DNA from: Thereva unica
Taxonomy: Eukaryota > Arthropoda > Insecta > Diptera > Therevidae
Length of the DNA stretch: 64,000 nt
Assembly (NCBI GenBank): GCA_949987705.1
Contig: OX465283.1
Span: forward strand, 50,072,953-50,136,952
Direction: 5' to 3'
The notes beneath the pieces are model-generated. The model did no database searches. It worked only from the letters and a program-made list of their open reading frames with translations, and had not been told where the DNA came from. Position 1 is the first letter of the stretch. Every line of letters starts with the position of its first letter. Both the position numbers and the translations under genes were made by a program. Shown here in pieces: positions 43,862 through 54,715 of the stretch.

Positions 43862-44950
43862 GGGGCCAGTTCATGCAATTCGACACTCGACGTCGACATT
43901 AATTTCTACGACGTTGAATTTGGGTTCATGTAAGTCGACGCGTCGAATGTCGTTTTCGCAAAATAATTTCTCCTAAATGTATGCAAAATCCAATGGAACC
44001 GCATTATTTTTCACATTATCCTCAAGCGGGGAAAGTTGCAAATAATATTAAAACTTCAATTATGTGAGTATTTAAATTAATTGATTAAACAAATTCATAA
44101 TAATATTGAAAAATCTTAACTCTGAATTTATTTTTGTACATTGTGGTTTTTCTAACTTTTCTTGGAGTAATTTTAATTTTTATTTTTCAACTAATAGTTT
44201 ATCTTTTTTCTATTGCATTTCGCTCGTTCAGAACGGCAAAAAGTGTGAAATTATTTTTGCTCTTGCAATTCTTCAAGAATATTGTGTGCCTTCAGGAATG
44301 TTGATTTTTCTGCTCTTGCCTAATTGAAGTGTTACATACTCTTGCAGGAGCTGCTTACTACGTAGGCTTAGATGGAATAGTTTCTTTCGTTTCCACCCTC
44401 AGAATTTGAATCTTTTAATAAGCTTATCAAATTTACTTCAACCTTATCTAACAAAATTTATTGTAAAGTTCTATTTATCGAGAAAGAACATTCTGCATTG
44501 CTGCTGTCAGCTCCATATGATCTCGCATGTAGGAGGCTTCCAAACCTACTGTTGATATAACACTTTCTTCTATTGCCGTTATATGAAAAGCATCAACAAT
44601 CCACAACCAGTCTTGGCAATTAAATTCTTATTTGCAATTAATTTTTTTTATGTTATATTTAAAACATCGCTATACCTTATGTTTAATACAATAAATTGTA
44701 AATTTTTTACTTTATTATTTCAGATACTTTTTGCAATCCATTAGAATTTCTTATTGGCAGTCCATTTGTATTTAATATTTCAGTTAATTGACACCACAAC
44801 TTGTTTTTAACATAAAAATAACTGAGATATGGCGTCGAGAAGATTAACGACACTTTTAAAACGACAAACATAAAACGTCGACTTGCGTGAACCCAAAACG
44901 ACATTTAACGCATCGCTTTCTGTCGACGTCGAATTGCGTGAACTGGCCCC
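43862..44950. mobile_element. 1.09-kb DNA transposon-like element with ~95-bp TIRs
   Basis: Both ends start GGGGCCAGTTCA(T/C)GCAATTCGAC and continue with CGACGTCGACA, GGGTTCA(T/C)G.AAGTCGACG and ATGTCGTTTT. The ends also carry internal repeats of the GTTCAYG.AA.TCGAC module in direct order, typical of subterminal transposase-binding repeats. The internal 0.9 kb is AT-rich and I see no transposase. The flanking bases do not give a clear target duplication. Confidence 0.75.
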
Positions 44951-45451
44951 GCTTGCAAAAGCTGTTATCCAGTTTCCTAATCTTAACAATTTTCACTATC
45001 GACTTTTACTTAGCCTATTCATGCCCTGGGTTCTTTATCTACTTCCAGATGCTTTTTTAAAGCACTTGTTTGATCCTTTCTTATTCTGGGACTATTCTGT
45101 TATTCTGGGATTGACAACGTACATACCACTTCCATCTTTAATCTTAAACTTATTACTTAGTACCATGAATGTAGGATTGAGCTTGCTAATAGCTTTTAAA
45201 AAAATTCTTATCTCGTTTAAAATTACTTGTTTAATGTTTGTGTAGAATATATATTTATAAAATGGTCCCTGCACCCCAAAAAATTCAGTCTAAATTATTC
45301 TATAATTATTAGTAATACCATGTATATTGCAATCAATGCGTCTTTCCTATGCTTCACAATCTGTAAAAGTAATGTGTATTCATGGGCATAAAGTAGACAA
45401 AGAAAAATACCTTCAGAATGTTCATAAATATCATCGATAATTTTTGTTATC
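44951..45451. other. No gene recognised
   Basis: A hydrophobic frame from within the transposon end (44883-45245) has no family. The 3' UTR of the CALML4-like gene must lie here on the minus strand. Confidence 0.4.
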
Positions 45452-46147
45452 CTAATAATAATCAGGAACTGGAGCGCAAGCAATTTTCACAAAATCCGAA
45501 TACCGGACTGTGCTATTGTTGCCAACGTTAGCCTCCCTAAAAATGTTGTCCACCTAATAATTTCAATATTTTAAAATAAAAAAAACACCATATTTATCTT
45601 AATTGAAATACCTCACGAACTGAAAGTCCTTCACCCCAATTCTGAAGTAAATGCCTCAATTGTCTTGCTGATATAGTTCCTTTATTCTGAGGATCAGCCG
45701 CCTTGAAAGCGGCAACCACCTCATCTGGTAGATTCTCTACTTTGGAATGCTGATGCATAATTTCTAAGAAGTCAGCAAAACTCATTTTGCCACCCTTTTT
45801 CTTTAGGTATGCAGTTAATTCTTGAATTGTTGGGGACAATCCTAAGGATCGCATAATTACGGTTAGCTCATCAAGACTTGTTATTTGACCGGAACGGGCA
45901 AAAAGGTAGAAGCATTCACGGAATTCTAGAAAATTAAGATAAAAGATGATAAAATGATGAGTGCCACTTGTTGATTGTTTGATAAAACTTAAGAAACATC
46001 GTCTTTTACTAATTAATTATTATCTAATCTTTGTTCAGATCTAAACAAAATCTCAACATACCATCGATGTCTTGTTCCTTGAAATATCGTGCCTGAGAGA
46101 TTTAAGATATTAATGAATTGTAACACAGAAAAATCAGACCTTACCAT
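45452..46147 (-). CDS. CALML4: Calmodulin-like protein 4 homologue, 4 exons, complete
   Basis: The exons, in gene order, are 46147-46145 (ATG only), 46092-46062, 45925-45612 and 45553-45452. All introns have GT..AG borders (51, 136 and 58 bases). The product is 149 residues, calmodulin length. It opens MARYFKEQDIDEFRECFYLF and ends FVKIACAPVPDYY, like the GRDY end of human CALML4. All four EF-hand loops are degenerate: the first (ARSGQITSLDEL) and second (KKKGGKMSFADF) lack the first acidic ligand, the third (DPQNKGTISARQ) has Gln at position 12, the fourth (NVGNNSTVRYSD) lacks Asp-1. Tight calcium binding is therefore unlikely. In vertebrates CALML4 is a light chain of unconventional myosins (MYO7B), and that role is inferred here. 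An intron directly after the ATG codon is also typical of calmodulin genes. Confidence 0.85.
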
Positions 46148-46849
46148 TATTAATTAATCTTTCAGTTTACTTTAAAAATGCCAATTAAATTATAACAGGT
46201 ACTCCAGAGGATTGAATAATTAATGCAAGGTAAAAGTGAATGTTCGTGGGAATATGAAGTTAGCATCCAAAAAGTCCAGAAAGTCAGAGAACTCTTGACA
46301 TATGTCAAACTGAAACAAATAGAAAATGAAACAGGGAACGAATCAAATTTCCACTGTAAAATAGAAAAAAAAATTTAAACGGTTCTTTTTTCTGAATTCT
46401 TTCAATATTTTAGATAGGTAATTTTATTTGATTAGAAATGCAATTTTATTTGTGTGTTTGCTCAGTAAAAGGAATGAAATGTAATAGGATGGTGGATTCC
46501 CATCTAGAACGAAAAACGGGTACAGGATCCGGTACTTCTTGTCAATCAGTCTGACTATTGTCTATTAAGGGTGGGTGCCACCCTATTGTTACTTTCACCG
46601 CTAGTACTAAATGCAAAAGTATTAAAAAGAATCGAGACCAGAAAACCGTTGATGACCATGGCATAGCATGGGCTTTGATCTGAGCATAGACCGGTAATGT
46701 TATAGCACTCTATCGGTCTTCTCAAACTCTAACTAACTTATAAGAAATCACAGGAACTTTTCATCTAGAAAAGGAATGAATAGATTGTATTATTAGGAGG
46801 GGTATATGATAAATATATTAGGTAGGGGTGTATGATAAATATATGATTA
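46148..46849. other. No gene seen
   Basis: Upstream region of the CALML4-like gene. No TATA box or other promoter element stands out. Confidence 0.4.
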
Positions 46850-48310
46850 AATGGGGAGTGCATGGACGCGATAAAAGCAAAAGAAACGAGCGTACAGGCG
46901 TTCCCCGTGCGAGTCACTTAGACGTGAGTATATTAGGTTAACAAACTTCTGTAACTCCATCATCAGAAGAGTCAAATCATCATTTGATGACTGGTTAAGA
47001 GGCAAGTTACTCAATACTACCGCTGGCAGTAAAAAGGTCTGGTACTTGGTAACTTCAATCAGGAAGAATTTTACCTTCTGTACAATACCTCCCTTCATTC
47101 ATAATGATGAGGTGATAACAGAAAGCAATTCCAAGGCTTCAAATTCTTCTCTAACCAATGCTGCCATTCAACCTCCCTCGAGCGAACAGCTCATTCAATT
47201 GACGGAGTTTTTTCAGGACTCGAGATGTATATCGATATCTCAAAGAACTTGGCGTTAATAAATCCACTGGCTCTGATAAAATACCCCCTATGGTCCTTAA
47301 TAAATATGCTTCACCTTTGGCTGAACCTCTGCGCAAACATTTTACTCAATCATACTTCTCCGGAGTTTATCCAAGCTCCTAGAAACTGGCTCATGCTCAG
47401 CCTATACCCAAAAAAGATAACTCTAGCAACCCCTTAAACTACCGCCCAGTAGAAATTACTTCTGTCCTCCCCAAAGTCATGGAGACATATATTAAACAAT
47501 GAAAAGGTGTGGTATATCTGGAAACCAAGATAGTACGGCTTTATACCCAAAAGATCTACTGGCGACCTCCTTGTACGTTTAACAGAGCACCTCCACAAAA
47601 ACATGTATGGCACCCTGCTCTGTTGTCAACAAATCCAATCCATTGGTACTCACATAGTTCTAAAGAAATGGATTAAGAGATTTCTTTCTCGCCGTTCAAT
47701 CCCCACACCATCTCGGCCGGGGTTCCTCAAGAATCAATTCTTTAACTCGCTCTGTTCCCTTCCAACCCACTTGTCAGCTTCGCTGATGACAGTATTCTGC
47801 GTTATTCCTGCACTTTCGACAATATAAGACAAGCACGTGCCAAACCTTGCCTTCACCATCGTGAACTCATGTCCAACTCTATCAACAGAGACAGCAAACT
47901 CATTCATCATTTGGGCCTCAAGAATCTTGTTGAGCTCGACCCAGACGAAGTACTGTCTCATTACTTATAAAGCCTGCACCGATCTTCCTTCTGTCTCAGT
48001 GGACAAAAAAAACCTTACAGTTGATCCTTCTCTTAATATTTTGGGTGTAACTCTATCGGAGGACTTGCGATAGAATGATCACATATTCCAAATCGCCTAA
48101 CAAGCATCCCAAAGCCTAGGATTTCTTAAGAGATGCCTCGAGTATAATACTTTTATCTGTCTGAGACCTCCCTTGATCTATCATATTCTCTTCTATCTTT
48201 CAAGATTGGTTGTTACTAGATATGACACCATCACCTGAACGATATGACCGACTAGTAGTACAAAGGGTGATTTCTAAGCTTGGTTTTCCCACATCAAAAA
48301 AATGTGAGTA
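46850..48310 (+). mobile_element. LINE-A copy, longest in the window, heavily decayed
   Basis: It reaches further 5' than the other copies: pre-RT pieces FCNSIIRRVKSSFDDWL, KVWYLVTSIRKNF, IPPFIHNDEVITESNSKA, then broken RT (SDKIPPMVLNKYASPLAEPL, YFSGVYPSS, QPIPKK, NPLNYRPV) and post-RT (NILGVTLSEDLR) segments. The 3' end is GTAGTACAAAGGGTGATTTC, TAAGCTTGGTTTTCCCACAT and A-rich. Many frameshifts, stops and internal deletions. Confidence 0.8.
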
Positions 48311-48641
48311 CCTGTAAGATCATCTTATTATATAGTAAATGTTTCGACGTTATGGGCAGATGGTTGGATTTAAAGAGCCTCTAACAGACTAAGTGGGCAT
48401 TGTTGGCTTTAACAGCAGCACGCGTATTTGTGCCTCTATGATATTGTCGGCTGCTTGTGTTGACCCAAGGTAGCTAAGATTATGATTTTATAACTTCAAA
48501 CTCGCGCTATCCCACCTTGATTGTAGCACCAATGGTAGCTGCTCTTGCAGAAGGGCCAACATGCCCTTTATTTTGCTTTCATTGAAGTGTCGCCCGCTCA
48601 ATCTATGTAAAACCGCTCTTGATGTTCTACTATGATGTCCA
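48311..48641. other. No gene seen
   Basis: Spacer between the LINE-A copy and a small TIR element. Confidence 0.4.
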
Positions 48642-48783
48642 TTACTACGATTACATGCCGGACTGAGGACTTGACTTGAACTTGAACTGACAGTTAAATG
48701 CTCTTGATTTGAAGTCGATCTGAGGTTACATGATTTTCAAGTCTACTTGAAGCCGACTTCAAGTATGCATGTAATCATAGTAA
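48642..48783. mobile_element. 142-bp inverted-repeat element (MITE-like)
   Basis: Ends TTACTACGATTACATGC and, in reverse, TTACTATGATTACATGC (one mismatch in 17). The interior has repeated ACTTGA/TCAAGT phrases in both orientations. If the outer TTAC is partly a target duplication, the true border is a few bases further in. Confidence 0.6.
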
Positions 48784-49227
48784 ATGTCGTCTGCATAAGT
48801 CAGTATTTGGATGGACTTGTAAAATATTGAGCGCTTGATGTCCAGGACTAAGTTCTACAACCAGTGGTGCGTAAGTGCAAAATATGTGTTTTGAGAAAAT
48901 CGCCTTCAAAGATAAGATTTTTAGGTACAGAATTTTGTCGGTTTGATAATTCTGCAAGCGAAGCTCAGTTTAAGACAACAATAATTATAACAATTTCTGG
49001 CTTTTTACGTTAAACCTAACTGTCAATTGACAGCGGTTCACTGTTCGTTCCACTTTTAGTCCGCGTAGCTACAATTCCGTTGTCCCAAGTTTCACAATAC
49101 TCTGGTTCGCTCTAACTTCACTTGACTTAAAAAAATGACGTGACATCGAAGGAAAGTTTTTATTTTAAAGGAAAAAACTATATTTCTAACAAAAATGAAT
49201 AGTTTAGGATGGGCTATAATATTCAAA
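48784..49227. other. Upstream region of the STK16 gene
   Basis: No promoter element stands out. An in-frame upstream ATG at 49195 would add 11 residues, but the MGCLC start is preferred because it supplies the acylation motif. Confidence 0.4.
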
Positions 49228-50331
49228 ATGGGTTGTTTATGCTCTAAAGAAAATATTAATATAAATGGAACGAAATACGTCGTTCGTGAACACATCGCTC
49301 AAGGGTATCCCTGATTACTTATTATTTACATACAGTAATCACAAGTGTTTTTCTTTAAATTATTTATTGCAGAGGTTTCAGCTTAATTGACTTGGTAGAA
49401 AATACTATAACTAAGAAAAAGTACGCCTTAAAACGAATAACATGCCACAGCATCGACGATCAGAATATTGCAATGCGCGAAATAGAAATCTGTAGACAAA
49501 TTGATCATGAGAACGTTATCAAAGTAATTGATTATGTTTTAAAAGGCTCTGCCGATATTGTGATAAATACAACTAGTCAATTTTATATTGTTCTACCGTA
49601 TTACAAGAATGGTTCACTACAAGATCATTTAAACTCGCGTGCAAAGACTGGAGATTATATGCCCGAAGCCCAAGTATTGCAGGTTTTCTTAGGTATATGT
49701 GAAGGACTGAGAGCACTACACGAAGCAAAGCCAGAACCTTTAGCCCATAGAGATTTAAAAACGGCGAATATTTGTTTATCTGATTCATTTGAACCAATTA
49801 TTGTTGATCTTGGCTCAGCTACAGAAGCACGAGTACAAATATGTGGACAACAGGATGCCCAACGTTTACAGGAATTAGCCGAGGAACGTTGCTCTATCGT
49901 TTATAGAGCCCCAGAATTATTTTCTGTACAAAGTTACTGCATGATAGACGAAAGGACTGATATATGGGTATAGATTTTAAATATAATAATTGAAAGAATA
50001 TTAAAACAATTCTTTCAGAGCCTTGGATGCGTTTTATATGCGACGTGTTTTTTCAAATGTCCTTATGATCCGATTTATGAAAAAGGTGATAGTGTAGCTT
50101 TAGCAGTGTTAAGTGGAAATGTCTTCTTTCCTGAAAATTCTTTTTATACACAGGTATGCAACAGAATATCTTTTCACATTTTTAAAATCTATATCATTCA
50201 TTTCCTTTTTAAAGGATATGCATGATTTAATTTTATACATGCTACGTCTGAATCCTATGGAACGTCCGTTTATTTATAGTGTAATAGAAAAAGCCCAAGA
50301 TCTAGTAACTAGGCTCGAAAGTCGTGTTTAA
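49228..50331 (+). CDS. STK16: STK16-type serine/threonine kinase, 4 exons, complete
   Basis: Exons 49228-49304, 49373-49967, 50019-50153 and 50215-50331 join with GT..AG introns of 68, 51 and 61 bases and code for 307 residues (human STK16 has 305). The start MGCLCSK offers an N-myristoylation Gly and palmitoylation Cys residues, as in STK16, which is anchored to Golgi and plasma membranes. Kinase landmarks: glycine loop with GGFSLIDLV (split by intron 1), lysine in YALKR, catalytic HRDLKTANI, DLG in place of DFG (an STK16/NAK family trait), activation segment with IVYRAPELFSVQSYC and IDERTDIW, then SLGCVLYA and KGDSVALAV. The family belongs to the NAK group and autophosphorylates; human STK16 acts in TGN secretion. 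An AATAAA lies at 50444. All catalytic residues seem present, so the gene is probably functional. Confidence 0.93.
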
Positions 50332-51049
50332 TATTGGCAGTTAGTAAATCATTCCATATTATTGCGCTTAAGATTTTATATCATGTACTTTTTTTGTATA
50401 AAATTTATCATAAAATGTATTTTTAACGATAAGGCAAAAGAAAAATAAAACAAGAACATAAGATGCATATATGTAGATGTTAAATCGAAACTAAGTAATT
50501 CTTATTTATGCAGACTGATAACATCATTCGTTGTAAGGTAAGCACTATTATTAAAGCTATTGCATTTAAAATAATCGTTGTAAGACTTTTAAGCTTTTCT
50601 TTTAAATCAGTAAGTATTGACTAAGTGTTAAGGTACACCATATCACAAATTTTCACTTTGTACATTCAAAACTTTGAGCAGGGGCGCAATTCAGGGACAA
50701 CCATCGATACCTTCTCAAAAGTTCATTGTTAATGGCCACAACAGAGCCGGTTTAAGGACATTGGGGGCTCCTAGGTCCTGTGTTTTAAAAAACAATTACC
50801 TAAATCGTATACCATCAAATCATGCCTTGAACTATCATATCATCATTCCACTATAAGATTTGCATACACCACTAATGTGAAATAATTACTATGCACGCAA
50901 TTCCTTACTAATCATAAAACTCACTGAGACTCTTTTAAAATTTGTTAAAATATTAAACAAAAACTTGGAAATCAGACTGAGACTCTTTTAAAATTTGTTA
51001 AAATATTAAACAAAAACTTTCAAATGCCATGAGGTTATCGAAGGCAGCA
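50332..51049. other. 3' flank of STK16; no other gene
   Basis: It contains the poly(A) signal of STK16 at about 50444 and a 53-base direct duplication (50923-51019). A GGGGGCTCCTAGGTCCTGTG segment near 50762 is unassigned. Confidence 0.45.
50923..51019 (+). repeat. Direct duplication, period 53
   Basis: ACTGAGACTCTTTTAAAATT, then TGTTAAAATATTAAACAAAA and ACTT, occurs at 50923 and at 50976 without differences over 44 bases. Confidence 0.85.
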
Positions 51050-51415
51050 TAGTATACTTGAACGACTTAATCCAATTCGTAGCATTGCAACAACTCCTCC
51101 AATAAAACATAACTTATACACCAAAACTAATCAAGGAAAAAGAAAACTTAGGGAAATATGGCAATGTACCAGATCACCAATTGATAAATCTACTTATAAC
51201 AAATCAACTAGAGAACTAAAGGAACTCCTAAGAGTACATAACAACCAACGTACTACCAAGTTCCTGACAAATCTTTCGGCAACCTAAGCAACGAACTACT
51301 CGCTATGGAAACTAGGCAAGAGGGTAAAAAAACGAATACATGATCCAGCACAAATCTAGACAAAGCAAAAATGCTAGCAGACCACTTTGAAACAACTGTT
51401 ACTAATAACTCATTT

Positions 51416-51435
51416 GGGGGGGGGGGGGGGGGGGG
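51416..51435 (+). repeat. Homopolymer of 20 G
   Basis: A run of 20 G residues sits exactly at the border between the jockey fragment and the antisense LINE-A fragment. It is the only long G run in the window. Confidence 0.9.
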
Positions 51436-52290
51436 TGCGTTGAAAAAGGTGGCGATGAACCCTGCATTTGAACTCTTGGAAATACTGACTGCGAGAGATT
51501 AGTTTTATTTACAAACGAATGGCTATCTTGTGCGAAGTGCGCGAAAAGTCGGCTTGCAGGTGGTGGGAGTGAGCTGAGTGGGCTAATATAGTGTTGCTAC
51601 CACGGGCCGGTGGCTGGAGGAAGAACTTGCACCTCTTAATGAATCCCAAGTACTGGGATGCTTGTTTGGCGATTTGGAATATGTGCTTATTCCATCGAAG
51701 GTCTTTGGCAAATAAAACGCCTAAGATGTATGTATAGGGTTAGGTCGGCCATTAGTTCAATTACACCCACTGTCACGGTTTGAGAGGTGTTGACTTTTTC
51801 TTAGAAACAAGACAGTACTTGGTATTGGTGAGGTCGATTTCGACACGACTCTTGCTTCCCCACTCTAGAATGAGTTCAATGTCCCTATTTATAGAGTTGG
51901 GCATTAGCTCGAGTTCACCAATACAGGATCAGGCACGTACTTGTCCTCTATTGTCGAAGCAGTAAGAGTAGCGCAGGGTGCCGTGTCAGCGAAGCTGAGA
52001 AGTGGGTTAGAGGGGATTGAAAGGATGACATTTATAAATATAAGAAATAGAAAACGTGATAAAACTAACCCCCGGGGGGCCCCGCGAAGATGGGGGGATT
52101 CAGATTTGAACGGTCGGAAAGGAAATTCTCAATCCACTTCTGTAGAAGTGAATCGACTCAAATAGCTTTGGGTTTAGTTAACAGGGGTAAGTGGCAAACT
52201 CTATCGAATGTCTTGGAGGTATCTGTAAGGCAAACTAAAAGATCGCCAGTGGATCTCTTTTTTCGGAAGCCATACTGTCTGTCGGTTATG
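51436..52290 (-). mobile_element. LINE-A fragment inserted in the jockey element
   Basis: Landmarks in the same order as on the minus strand of 16310-17520: GGCGATGAACCC, TTTGAACTCT, the GGCTGGAGGAAGAACTTGCA region, TGGCGATTTGGAATATGTG, CATCTAAGATGT-like segments, CCCGGGGGGCCCCG, GATCGCCAGTGGATC and CGGAAGCCATACTGTCTGTCG. Several internal deletions are present relative to the 16165 copy. It ends at RT region 3 and lacks the 3' tail. Confidence 0.75.
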
Positions 52291-52869
52291 AGTTCCACAA
52301 GGAAGCGTCCTAGGACCTACCATCCCACTGAATACAGCAGATATACCAAAACCAGTGCCCCAAGATACGGCAATTTTTTCCTCACACAACCGCTTAGAAC
52401 AAGCTACTAAAGAAATAGCCAAAGTATTAAAGGAAACTGGTTCCACAATTGAGGAATAAAAATCAACGAAAACAAACTCGTTCAAGTTAAACATACAACT
52501 AAAAGGATCTCCATAAATCAAACTATCACTTTAAACAACAAAAGCATTAACCCTATCAACACAACAAAATACCTGAGAATGCTGATCGACAAGAAATTGA
52601 CTTGTATTCAATATATGTAATTATAAAACGTAACAATATCAAATATACGTTTAGACAACTCTACTGGCTCCTAAAAAAATTCGAAACTCTCGCTACATAG
52701 CAAATTATTAATTTACAATATAGTAACGAGCAGCGCTGAATAACCGTGACGTGGAACTGTAGATAAATTCTGCTACCGCGCTTGTATTAGTACCGAAAAT
52801 GTCGGGGCAGAAGAAGACGTCAGTTTCAGAATAAATAAAGCAGGAAGCGCCTGTTCCGCATATCGAGTT

Positions 52870-53170
52870 CAACTCAGATCTCAACTAACACCAAATTGCG
52901 GCTGTTCAACTCCAACGTTAAGGCAGTTCTTTTGTATGGTTGCAAAACATGGAAAGTCACCCAACTCATCACAGGGCGCCTAGAAGTTTTAATCAACAGA
53001 TGACTGTCGTATTTTAAAAATCCGCTAGAATTTCAAATGAAGAACTATGACGCCGTGACGGCCAAGAAAGGATAGACGACCAAATCAGGCGAAGGAAATG
53101 GAATTGGATTGGCCGCACCTTGCGACGCGAAAACGAAAATCTAGCTAAACATCAGTGGAGAAAGAAGCCT
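52870..53170 (+). mobile_element. LINE-C fragment
   Basis: Broken frames read LRLFNSNVKAVLLYGCKTWK, then LEVLINR, and further a GNGIGLAAPC segment that in its intact form is RW.WIGHTLR. The LFNSNVKA start is shared with 24080-24110. Frameshifts and stops are frequent. Confidence 0.65.
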
Positions 53171-54139
53171 CTGTGCATGCTAAAGAGAGACATCTTCATG
53201 TACTTTCTCTCAGTAGCTGGCTCCAGATGGGAAAGCCCTTAAACGATTTGAGCGATGTTTCGAATATTAAAATAGGAGATTTTATCCTTTACCTAAATCA
53301 TAAATCCCTAGCTTACTGCTCCTTGTCATGCAAAAGTTTTTCTCGAGGCTACAAAGCGGGGCATCTTAGCGCCAATTGTGTCCGTGAAAGTGCTACACTA
53401 TACCATATTGATATGAACGAAATTACTGTTCGGAAGCTGAGAAGTTTCGTAAGGAAACTTCTTTTGAGAATTGAGCACTAGCTTGCGCAAAGAAACAGGT
53501 ATCTGCTGGCCAAAAATGCCTTACTTGCTTCATGCCACACCTTTCGGGTCGTAAAAGTTATTGGTATGAGCACTAGTTTTATCACGCGACAACTGGGCTG
53601 GTCTCGGAGCGTTAAACCGCTTTTTATGAAACTTTGCACACACTTAAGTTTCCATGAAAATTCACTCTAACAATTTTGTATAAAATCAAGATGGTGCTTC
53701 CAAGATGGCGGACGAATTTTGCCATTGTGTTCCGATTCCATTGAAAATCGGTATTGGGGGATTTTTAAGAGCATAAATGACTTCAATTGGCCGTACGATT
53801 TTCGCAATTTGGGTTCGATATCATTCAAAATCGTTATTTGGGTCGTGTTTAAGGTTGGAAATAATGAATTTGTTGTCAAAATTAGAAAATTAAAAATGGC
53901 GCTGGCAAATCGCTTCACCAGAATTTTGTGAAAAGTAAAATCCAAAATTGACTGAATTAAGACTAAAAAGATCCAAATAAAATATTTTTTAATCGTCTGT
54001 CACAATCTAAATCCCGACCAAATCGCTTAATTAAATATTAAGCTTGAAAATGTAAAAATTCGAAAGTGCCTCAACAATATTTTTTGCCTTTAAATTATCG
54101 CAAATTAAAAAATTTGTAGCTTGGCACAAAACACACATA
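53171..54139. other. No gene recognised
   Basis: A 108-codon frame at 53155-53481 overlaps the LINE end and has a Cys-containing segment of no known family. The segment 53600-53940 has CAAGATGGCGG-type phrases reminiscent of the dispersed repeat at 10509 but not alignable by eye. Confidence 0.4.
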
Positions 54140-54144
54140 CCTTA

Positions 54145-54715
54145 TGTTTTTGTAGAGCGAAGAAACTCTTTTGCTTCTCCGCTATTAAATTGGTAGATCA
54201 GGGTGTAACACCGTGATCTTTGATGCGCTGTGTAATAGGTGTAACACCTAAACACAAGTGTAGCTGTATGATAGAAAAAAAGAAGTAGCTCTGCAGCCAC
54301 TTCTGTCTCACACGTCTGAATTGCTTCGACTAAATTCTTTATTTTAAAACAATTTCTTTTATACTTATGACAATAATAAACAAAACAACAAAAAATAAAT
54401 TAACTCTTCCTTTAGCAGACAATTGTCTTACAAATAAATGCTAAGTTGCAATTTTCGATTGAAGAAGATTTTCATACAAACAGTTTTCAAAGTGAAATTT
54501 TACCCGTTGAGGCATCATGTTACCGTTCGAGATAATTGAAAATTTTATGCATTGTGCTTATGTGACATTTTAAATGAGATTTTAAATTCTTTTAGAGACA
54601 AAAAATAAGATAAAAATATGGACTTGACAATTTCAGCAAAATGAATATAAATTTGATAATTTATTTGTTAATAAGAACTTAAAATTAAATTGATGGAATT
54701 TGATGATTCTTAACA
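54145..54715 (-). repeat. 3' LTR of the Bel-Pao element
   Basis: 571 bp, TGTTAAG at its 5' end and AACA at its 3' end on the minus strand, so the usual TG..CA borders hold. The first six bases also provide the last Cys codon and TAA stop of the long frame. A poly(A) signal AATAAA occurs inside on the minus strand (in the AAAATAAAGAAT stretch). Confidence 0.93.

Larger units (their letters stand above)
51050..52760 (+). mobile_element. Jockey-type LINE fragments, split by inserted DNA
   Basis: The 5' part (51050-51410) reads HSILERLNPIRS, KRKLREIWQCTRSPIDK, TRELKELL, the pre-RT spacer of jockey ORF2. The 3' part (about 52290-52760) reads VPQGSVLGPTIP (RT motif B), then KEIAKVLKETG, TTKYL and FRQLYWLL of the post-RT region. 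The RT fingers and motif A are missing and replaced by antisense LINE-A (51436-52290). Stops are frequent. Confidence 0.7.

Noticed and set aside
44883..45245. 120-codon hydrophobic plus-strand frame
   Set aside because: It begins inside the TIR of the 43862-44950 transposon and then runs through T-rich sequence that gives Leu/Phe by chance.
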